DNA of 64,000 nt from Dipteronia dyeriana (lineage: Eukaryota > Streptophyta > Magnoliopsida > Sapindales > Sapindaceae). The position numbers and the translations under genes are program-made. Position 1 is the first letter of the stretch; every line of letters starts with the position of its first letter. The stretch is from contig CM065296.1 of NCBI GenBank assembly GCA_032871835.1, forward strand, positions 10,302,001 to 10,366,000, given 5' to 3'. Shown here one piece after another: positions 61,501 through 64,000 of the stretch. Under the pieces are notes generated by a model. The model was not told the origin of the DNA and did no database searches. It saw only the letters and a list, made by a program, of their open reading frames with translations.

Positions 61501-63990
61501 ATGTCTTGGAGTCTTCACTTTGGAAATTTGGTTAAACTTAAAACTTGATTTTAATGACCTGCTGTGAGCTAAAGCCTGCAACAATTATAGGTCACAACTC
61601 ACAATAGTCTAAAAACTAATCACATACAAAACTATTCAAGCACATAAAACAAACTGTAATACATCAACGTCTTATGAGGAAATATCTTACTCTCGTGCTG
61701 CCTCTCCACCCACATTTTGCTCGAAAACACACCCATACAGCGTAATGTCTAAACACCCAAAATAGAAGAAATTGGTGATCTAATAAGATTAGAAAATAAA
61801 AATGAAGGAAAGTAAAGGCAGCATACCCATCCTGATCGATGGAAAGAGATAGGCTTTGTTCCTCTGAATCACCACCTTTGCACTGATATGCAAACAACGA
61901 CACAACAAATAACAAAACTAACATTATTATTTATCCATAAGATTGGATAAGAAATGCAAGATGTAGATAAGCACGTAGGTCAGGGTCAACTTCAAACAAT
62001 TAAACCTTAAAAGATAAGCTCAATGGAGCTAATGATTTAAGTGCAAACTCATCCCCTTGATTTAATTAAAGCAAATCAAATGTTGTTAGGCTCGCTCTAC
62101 AAAATCTTAATTTAACATTATTTTTCTAGGACAATTGTCATTTTTTCAAGGCTAGCATGTTCTCCCCAACTTAAACTTTCAGCTAAAATCAATTTCCCCC
62201 CTCAGGTTTCGAAAACTGTCATTTTAGTCCATTCCAGCAGTCACCATTTGACCTAAGAATGAGAAGAAAAATTTACCCTTAAATTAGAAAGACTTTTTTC
62301 CTAAAAATGTTTATAAAGGATAGAATAAAATATTATAAAATAAAATGAAATTTTTGAAAATAATTACAAGGATGATGCATGGTACTATAAGAAGGCATGT
62401 GCCTCATCCCAGTGGCACCAAGGAGTATCCCCTTATTTTTTATTTTTTTTTATTTTTTTTGAGAGAGATCCCTTTGTTAATTGTTTATTTTATTATATCT
62501 TTTAATATAATTCTTTTAATTTTTATGCCTGCACCTCCTCCCTCTGTTAAACTTTTCCATTCCTTGTCTTGTTTAAATTTGTTTAGTTTTTTTGGAATTT
62601 AACATATAATTATTTTATTCTAGTTATTAGTTTTATATTGTATCATGTATTTTATAATATTCATTTTTTTATTTTTGATAATTAATTTTAATAATTTATT
62701 ATATATTTTTAATTTTTTTAAAGACTTTTTTTAATTTCAAAACAAAATAGACATTTTTTTTATCAAATATGCTAAACTGCTCCAAAAAAAAATTGGAGGT
62801 GGCAGAACCCCAAGTATCCTAGATGTCTAAAAAAGAAACACAGGAAACTAAAATTTAAAATTTGACAGATATATAAAATCAAAAAAGGGAAGGAAAGAGT
62901 GGAAAAATCTAATTATACTAAAGGTCATTTACATGAAGTATCAAAGGTCTGAATTGAAGAGTGAACTGGATGTTTCTTCTTCTTCAACAAAATCCCACAG
63001 TAAAAGTCCCACCCCTGTTTGAACAAAGAAAGACAACTAGAATGGAATACAAGCGACTGCCTCCAGCCACTCTTACATGGAAAAGTGTCAACGTTTTGCC
63101 ATTCAAAGAATCATAAATAAAATTTCCCACTTGAAATTTAATGTTTGATTAAATAAATCCATCCATTCCCAATACCCTAATTCCACAAACTAAACCCCAA
63201 CAAGGATTTCTGATATAACTTTTTTGGTCCATTCATACTTTTAACTATTACCAATTTCTTCTTAAAGAGTTGAATATGCCTAAACTGCAATGACAATATG
63301 ACTTGAAGGCTTTATTTTAGCATTGCAAGGCATTAGCAACATAATCTTGGTCACCCATATACAATCCAAAAATGTCAATAGGCGGGCATGTACATAATCC
63401 ATTCACATTTAAAGAAAATAAAAACAAGACAAAGTAAAACCAAGTCCATCATATTGGTTCTAAAGGAATCCATCTCATGAAAGAAAATAAAACAATTTAC
63501 CATTGGACAAACTAGTCTATTCTCAGCACCGGCAACACATTGGTCCATATCTATGCCCAGCTCTATCAATTTAGACTTCAAAATTGTTAATGGAGGCACC
63601 GTCTCCGAATAATCTGGAAAATAAAAAAAACGATTTAAATTTATTTTTAAAAACAAAATACATAAACTAAATATATATTAAAAAAAACCAGAAAATAAAG
63701 CAAATGGCACCTAGGTTGGGGAAATTAGCAGGAGACGTATGAGAGAGGCGGCCATTAGTTTTGATAACTAAAGCATGATTGTTGTTGATGGATTTTGAAA
63801 CAGAAGCAGAAACAGGAACAAGACGTGTACAGGTGTGGAAGAAGTGTCTTTTTGAAGAAGAAGAAGAAGAAGATAGATTGATATTGAAAGGTTGAAGAGT
63901 AAAAGAAGGTGTGGGTGTGGTTTTGAGAAAACCCATTAAGAAAGAAAGTCTGTAGAGACGAGTATGAGAACTGTATTTAAGAAAATGCAT
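30960..63990 (-). CDS. TWINKLE: Twinkle-type organellar DNA primase-helicase, 21 exons
   Basis: A complete gene encoding 697 residues by reconstruction (Arabidopsis Twinkle is about 709). In plants this protein, related to the phage T7 gp4 primase-helicase, unwinds and primes organelle DNA in mitochondria and plastids. Exons (plus coordinates, gene order): 63711-63990, 63501-63613, 61827-61882, 61691-61748, 61459-61575, 59652-59738, 58886-58966, 58319-58384, 58126-58242, 56758-56805, 56586-56671, 56416-56476, 55297-55479, 51586-51717, 50881-50942, 49068-49151, 48615-48746, 32501-32597, 32295-32429, 32115-32182, 30960-30990. All introns are GT-AG with continuous phase and no stop. Domains: targeting peptide 1-90; zinc ribbon C129, C132, C157, C162; TOPRIM with VEGEID 287-292 and ATDGD 348-352; Walker A GVPNSGKS 462-469; Walker B LVIDP 572-576; HPRQ 617-620. 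Zinc ribbon and TOPRIM residues are kept, so primase activity is plausible. Intron 17 is 16 kb. Confidence 0.93.
31163..31905. mobile_element. MITE-like element in TWINKLE intron 20
   Basis: Imperfect terminal inverted repeats: GGATCGTTTGTTTTTTCC at the left and GGGTCGTTTGTTTTTTTG as reverse complement at the right. CTAA flanks both sides (31163-31166 and 31902-31905), of which TAA fits a PIF/Harbinger-type duplication. About 735 bp, AT-rich, no ORF. Confidence 0.55.
32115..32182 (-). CDS. TWINKLE: TWINKLE exon 20
   Basis: Residues 666-688, containing [12 protein letters not shown] of the helicase C-terminal part. Acceptor GTGCAG, donor GTGTGT. Confidence 0.9.
32295..32429 (-). CDS. TWINKLE: TWINKLE exon 19
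   Basis: Residues 621-665. It contains [20 protein letters not shown], the conserved late helicase motif of Twinkle/gp4 proteins. Acceptor TTTGACAG, donor GTGGGT. Confidence 0.92.
32501..32597 (-). CDS. TWINKLE: TWINKLE exon 18
   Basis: Residues 588-620: [16 protein letters not shown] then VWFVAHPRQ. Its acceptor CTTGCAG lies 16 kb downstream of the exon 17 donor. The first base completes Thr588, so splicing across the transposon-filled intron keeps the frame. Confidence 0.92.
32598..33680 (-). other. TWINKLE intron 17, 3' part outside the transposons
   Basis: AT-rich intron sequence with no supported gene. Ends in the acceptor CTTGCAG. Confidence 0.7.
33686..33891 (+). repeat. Copia A left LTR
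   Basis: Starts CGTGGAATTCC (first base of the usual TG probably mutated) and ends AATTCTTCA. A TATA box TATATATATAGG lies near 33832. It matches 47963-48105 over the last 140 bp. Confidence 0.8.
33892..33903 (+). other. Copia A primer-binding site
   Basis: TGGTATCAGAGC, complementary to the initiator tRNA-Met 3' region. Confidence 0.85.
34084..35120 (+). pseudogene. Copia A gag remnant
   Basis: ATG at 34084. A capsid region with HKLTGK and [15 protein letters not shown] motifs (about 34190-34450) and a degenerate CX2CX4HX4C knuckle ([14 protein letters not shown], about 34840-34880). Frameshifts and stops are present. It ends just before gypsy sequence. Confidence 0.75.
35683..36930 (+). 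pseudogene. Gypsy gag remnant
   Basis: The N-terminal coiled-coil frame starts at 35683. The capsid domain, with [17 protein letters not shown], spans about 36210-36660. A knuckle-like [15 protein letters not shown] lies near 36880-36925. Several frame breaks. Confidence 0.7.
37021..37866 (+). pseudogene. Gypsy protease and linker
   Basis: 281 open codons. The aspartic protease site VIDGGSTMN lies at about 37177-37203, then the linker to RT with [19 protein letters not shown] near 37740-37797. The frame ends in a TAG just before RT. Confidence 0.75.
37867..40054 (+). pseudogene. Gypsy RT, RNase H and truncated integrase
   Basis: RT is damaged by a 56-bp tandem duplication (37955-38010 and 38011-38066), which is not a multiple of three. 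It then continues open at 38089-38547 with the catalytic [10 protein letters not shown]. RNase H, from 38717, shows DASGIGIG and YSDHQAL. Integrase has an HHCC-like region, with [11 protein letters not shown] near 39310 and CRTCH near 39424, and a core starting DFVLGLP (about 39520). Near 39728 the frame jumps to the C-terminal part, deleting roughly the second half of the core. The C-terminal tail has [10 protein letters not shown]. It cannot be an active integrase. Confidence 0.8.
40182..40521 (+). repeat. Gypsy right LTR
   Basis: TGATGAGG to CTACATCA. TATA box CTTTATAAAAGG near 40401. Followed directly by copia A sequence. Confidence 0.7.
40590..43395 (+). pseudogene. Copia A RT and RNase H remnant
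   Basis: The pre-RT linker and RT fingers run from about 40600. CKWVFTVKH is present, as well as [19 protein letters not shown], near 41080-41210. The frame is interrupted by a MITE-like element at about 41368-42333, then resumes as [14 protein letters not shown] lies at about 42499-42525. The RNase H motif LLCDNQATI is near 43180. Numerous stops. Confidence 0.75.
41368..42333. mobile_element. MITE-like element inside copia A RT
   Basis: Terminal inverted repeats GGCCCAATTTGGCATTG at the left and GGCCTAGTTTGGCATTG (reverse complement) at the right. The copia reading frame stops at one end and resumes at the other. About 966 bp, no ORF of interest. No clear target duplication, so the superfamily (hAT or PIF/Harbinger) is undecided. 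Confidence 0.6.
43421..43626 (+). repeat. Copia B left LTR
   Basis: TGTGGGTATT to ATTCCACA. It contains tandem GTTAGTA units and an (AT)n tract at about 43540-43580, which explains why it is 45 bp longer than the right LTR. Confidence 0.85.
43627..44480 (+). other. Copia B leader; gag missing
   Basis: Primer-binding site followed by a leader with a 141-codon ORF (43843-44268) rich in basic and hydroxyl residues and with no recognised domain. Repeated AACCGAGTT motifs (44190-44250) follow. Protease starts at about 44483, so the gag coding block has been lost. Confidence 0.6.
44483..46890 (+). pseudogene. Copia B protease, integrase and RT
   Basis: The protease site [10 protein letters not shown] lies at about 44486-44515. 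The GAG-pre-integrase region, with [11 protein letters not shown] (near 44888) and [10 protein letters not shown], follows. The integrase core [17 protein letters not shown] spans about 45118-45168, with later [13 protein letters not shown] near 45340. After degraded linker sequence, RT starts near 46330 with [28 protein letters not shown] lies near 46834. Frameshifts and stops separate the parts. Confidence 0.8.
46932..47789 (+). pseudogene. Copia B RT end and RNase H, open frame
   Basis: 285 open codons, the best preserved piece in the nest. It starts with the [12 protein letters not shown] region and carries the RNase H motifs [18 protein letters not shown] and YCDNKAAI. It ends with LADVFTKRL and a stop followed by the polypurine tract. 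Confidence 0.85.
47797..47957 (+). repeat. Copia B right LTR
   Basis: TGTGGGAGTC to ATTCCACA, matching 43421-43626 apart from the shorter AT tract. Confidence 0.85.
47963..48105 (+). repeat. Copia A right LTR, distal part
   Basis: Matches 33750-33891. Ends AATTCTTCA and is followed by GTAAC, identical to the left flank of copia A. Confidence 0.85.
48615..48746 (-). CDS. TWINKLE: TWINKLE exon 17
   Basis: Residues 544-588. Walker B is [11 protein letters not shown], with D575 as the expected Mg-coordinating residue. Its donor GTGAG opens the 16 kb intron. Confidence 0.93.
49068..49151 (-). CDS. TWINKLE: TWINKLE exon 16
   Basis: Residues 516-544, with [17 protein letters not shown]. Acceptor ACCAAAG, donor GTAAGC. 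Confidence 0.88.
49152..50880 (-). other. TWINKLE intron 15 with small tandem duplications
   Basis: No gene. Two local duplications: a CT-rich unit of about 36 bp repeated at 49857-49927, and a 33-36 bp unit containing GTGTGCCTATTTAGC repeated at 49983-50046. Confidence 0.7.
50881..50942 (-). CDS. TWINKLE: TWINKLE exon 15
   Basis: Residues 496-516, [18 protein letters not shown]. Acceptor CACAG, donor GTGGGT. Confidence 0.9.
51586..51717 (-). CDS. TWINKLE: TWINKLE exon 14
   Basis: Residues 452-495. Walker [11 protein letters not shown] (462-471) and ALCSMENK at the end. Acceptor TTGATCAG, donor GTCAAG. Confidence 0.94.
52790..52864 (+). pseudogene. Copia RNase H tail fragment
   Basis: Short frame reading [18 protein letters not shown], the conserved end of copia pol. 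It is cut by the Mutator-like element at 52865 and resumes at 54570 with LGMDNIR. Confidence 0.65.
53228..53420 (+). other. Exon-like captured segment inside the Mutator-like element
   Basis: A CT-rich, 5'UTR-like run leads into an open frame reading [19 protein letters not shown] (about 53337-53393). Base composition differs from the surrounding AT-rich filler. It could be a captured host gene fragment (Pack-MULE) but the source gene is not recognised. Confidence 0.35.
53615..53822 (+). repeat. T-rich imperfect tandem repeat in the Mutator-like element
   Basis: Two copies of about 105 bp, each ending TATTTTGGTTTTGATTGAAA, with CCAGATTTTTC-like internal repeats. Confidence 0.6.
54570..54800 (+). 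repeat. Copia 3' end and LTR fragment
   Basis: Continues the pol frame (LGMDNIR), then a purine-rich CAGGCGGGAAA and an LTR-like start TGTCAACAG at about 54616. A TATA-like CTATAAATATTG lies near 54746 and AATAAATC near 54773. The right border is unclear; a 70-codon frame to 54967 is not assigned. Confidence 0.5.
55034..55202. mobile_element. Small palindromic MITE in intron 13
   Basis: About 169 bp. The two ends are inverted copies: TAATGTTATACAATCC / GGGTTGTCTAGCATTA, and inside CCAAATGATGTG / CACATCATTTAG. No coding capacity. Confidence 0.6.
55297..55479 (-). CDS. TWINKLE: TWINKLE exon 13
   Basis: Residues 391-451, the linker between primase and helicase, ending [14 protein letters not shown] just before the helicase core. 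Acceptor GCTCACAG, donor GTAAGC. Confidence 0.93.
55684..56050. repeat. 183-bp tandem duplication in intron 12
   Basis: Two diverged copies start at about 55684 and 55867. Both contain GAGGTTATCA(A/G)CCTCACAT and TTCTCACAACCC. Confidence 0.75.
56416..56476 (-). CDS. TWINKLE: TWINKLE exon 12
   Basis: Residues 370-390, [20 protein letters not shown]. Acceptor GTGGCAG, donor GTCAGA. Confidence 0.92.
56586..56671 (-). CDS. TWINKLE: TWINKLE exon 11
   Basis: Residues 342-370. TOPRIM ATDGD (348-352), whose two Asp are the expected metal ligands, then [15 protein letters not shown]. Confidence 0.94.
56758..56805 (-). CDS. TWINKLE: TWINKLE exon 10
   Basis: Residues 326-341, [16 protein letters not shown], 48 nt. 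Acceptor AAGCTAG, donor GTTGGT. Confidence 0.9.
56806..58125 (-). other. TWINKLE intron 9
   Basis: 1.3 kb of AT-rich intron. No transposon, RNA or gene could be supported in it. Confidence 0.7.
58126..58242 (-). CDS. TWINKLE: TWINKLE exon 9
   Basis: Residues 287-325. It starts with the TOPRIM glutamate motif VEGEID, followed by MLSMEEAG and VPDGAPP. Acceptor TCTATAG, donor GTTTTG. Confidence 0.94.
58319..58384 (-). CDS. TWINKLE: TWINKLE exon 8
   Basis: Residues 265-286, [20 protein letters not shown]. Acceptor ATCTCAG, donor GTACGT. Confidence 0.92.
58886..58966 (-). CDS. TWINKLE: TWINKLE exon 7
   Basis: Residues 238-264, [17 protein letters not shown] then KRFWQ. Acceptor TTGGCAG, donor GTGCTG. 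Confidence 0.92.
59652..59738 (-). CDS. TWINKLE: TWINKLE exon 6
   Basis: Residues 209-237, [20 protein letters not shown] then MQKKYGDNE. Acceptor TGTTTCAG, donor GTGCCC. Confidence 0.92.
59739..61458 (-). other. TWINKLE intron 5
   Basis: 1.7 kb. Apart from the MITE-like repeat at 61024-61224 no element or gene was recognised. Confidence 0.7.
61024..61224. mobile_element. MITE-like inverted repeat in intron 5
   Basis: About 185 bp whose halves are inverted copies (shared core TTTTTCAAAAACAACCC, outer GTTTTGCAAAT/ATTTGCA-like). GGTAGAAA flanks both sides (61024-61031 and 61217-61224), an 8-bp candidate duplication. Confidence 0.55.
61459..61575 (-). CDS. TWINKLE: TWINKLE exon 5
   Basis: Residues 170-208, basic linker between zinc ribbon and primase core, ending [14 protein letters not shown]. 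Acceptor CTGCAG, donor GTTGCT. Confidence 0.9.
61691..61748 (-). CDS. TWINKLE: TWINKLE exon 4
   Basis: Residues 150-169, [19 protein letters not shown]. Supplies C157 and C162, the second zinc pair. Acceptor GTTTAG, donor GTAAGA. Confidence 0.93.
61827..61882 (-). CDS. TWINKLE: TWINKLE exon 3
   Basis: Residues 132-150. It begins with C132 of the zinc ribbon ([18 protein letters not shown]). Acceptor CATATCAG, donor GTATGC. Confidence 0.9.
61883..63500 (-). other. TWINKLE intron 2
   Basis: 1.6 kb. 62150-62250 has TIR-like text (AACTGTCATTTTAGTCC) but no partner end was found. 62430-62760 is very T/A-rich. No gene. Confidence 0.65.
63501..63613 (-). CDS. TWINKLE: TWINKLE exon 2
   Basis: Residues 94-131, start of the mature primase, ending in VCPM, so that C129 pairs with C132 in exon 3. 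Acceptor ATTTTCCAG, donor GTAAAT. Confidence 0.92.
63711..63990 (-). CDS. TWINKLE: TWINKLE exon 1 with organelle targeting sequence
   Basis: ATG at 63990. The first 90 residues are rich in Ser, Arg and Thr with almost no acidic residues, including a Ser7 run (GAA/GAG-type microsatellite on the plus strand) and RHFFHTCTR, as expected for a mitochondrial or plastid transit peptide. A second in-frame Met at residue 19 (63934-63936) could serve as an alternative start. Donor GTGCCA. The promoter lies outside the window. Confidence 0.88.
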
Positions 63991-64000
63991 TTTTCTCAAC

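Noticed and set aside
62150..62250. Mutator-like terminal repeat in intron 2
   Set aside because: The text resembles a TIR but no inverted partner was found within the intron.

Overview
The window is nuclear DNA of a flowering plant, most likely a eudicot. It is AT-rich, packed with Ty1/copia and Ty3/gypsy LTR retrotransposons primed by tRNA-Met-type sites (TGGTATCAGAGC-like), and carries one multi-exon gene with GT-AG introns whose product is the plant organellar DNA primase-helicase Twinkle. The species cannot be named from the sequence.

Layout, 1-30.2 kb: a stack of decayed retrotransposons with no host gene. A copia element (called C here; 3' end of its left LTR at 1-2213, right LTR about 15936-18527) is split near the end of its RNase H by a 10.6 kb SIRE-type copia element (D; LTRs 5247-7939 and 13267-15856, target duplication TCGGA/TCGGC). 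D has a long gag, no pol at all, and an additional ORF (11821-12816) resembling the plant 'putative transposon protein' family. Next come a related LTR (18768 to about 20640), a gypsy-type LTR or leader relic (about 20660-21835), and the 3' half of another SIRE-like element (F; 21867-24548 plus 29082-30214). F's LTR is interrupted by a minus-strand gypsy element (G; 24549-29081) that lost RT, RNase H and integrase.

Layout, 30.2-64 kb: a complete minus-strand TWINKLE gene, reconstructed as 21 exons from 63990 (ATG) down to 30960 (stop), 2094 coding nt or 697 residues. All junctions are GT-AG and the reading phase is kept across every one. The order is N-terminal organelle targeting sequence, zinc ribbon, TOPRIM primase core, and RecA-like helicase with Walker A and B. 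The gene is spread over 33 kb largely because of transposons. Intron 17 (16.0 kb) holds copia A (target duplication GTAAC), which contains a damaged gypsy element, a MITE-like element, and copia B inserted in A's right LTR. Intron 13 holds a long-TIR Mutator-like element (10-bp target duplication) inside a copia fragment, plus a MITE. Introns 5 and 20 also hold MITE-like elements.

No new defence or metabolic system is visible. The most distinctive items are the intact host gene bridging a 16 kb nested-transposon intron, the pol-less element D with its additional ORF, a hairpin in the D/F LTR family whose stem sequence differs while pairing and loop are kept, and a 75-bp in-frame duplicated ORF just downstream of TWINKLE.
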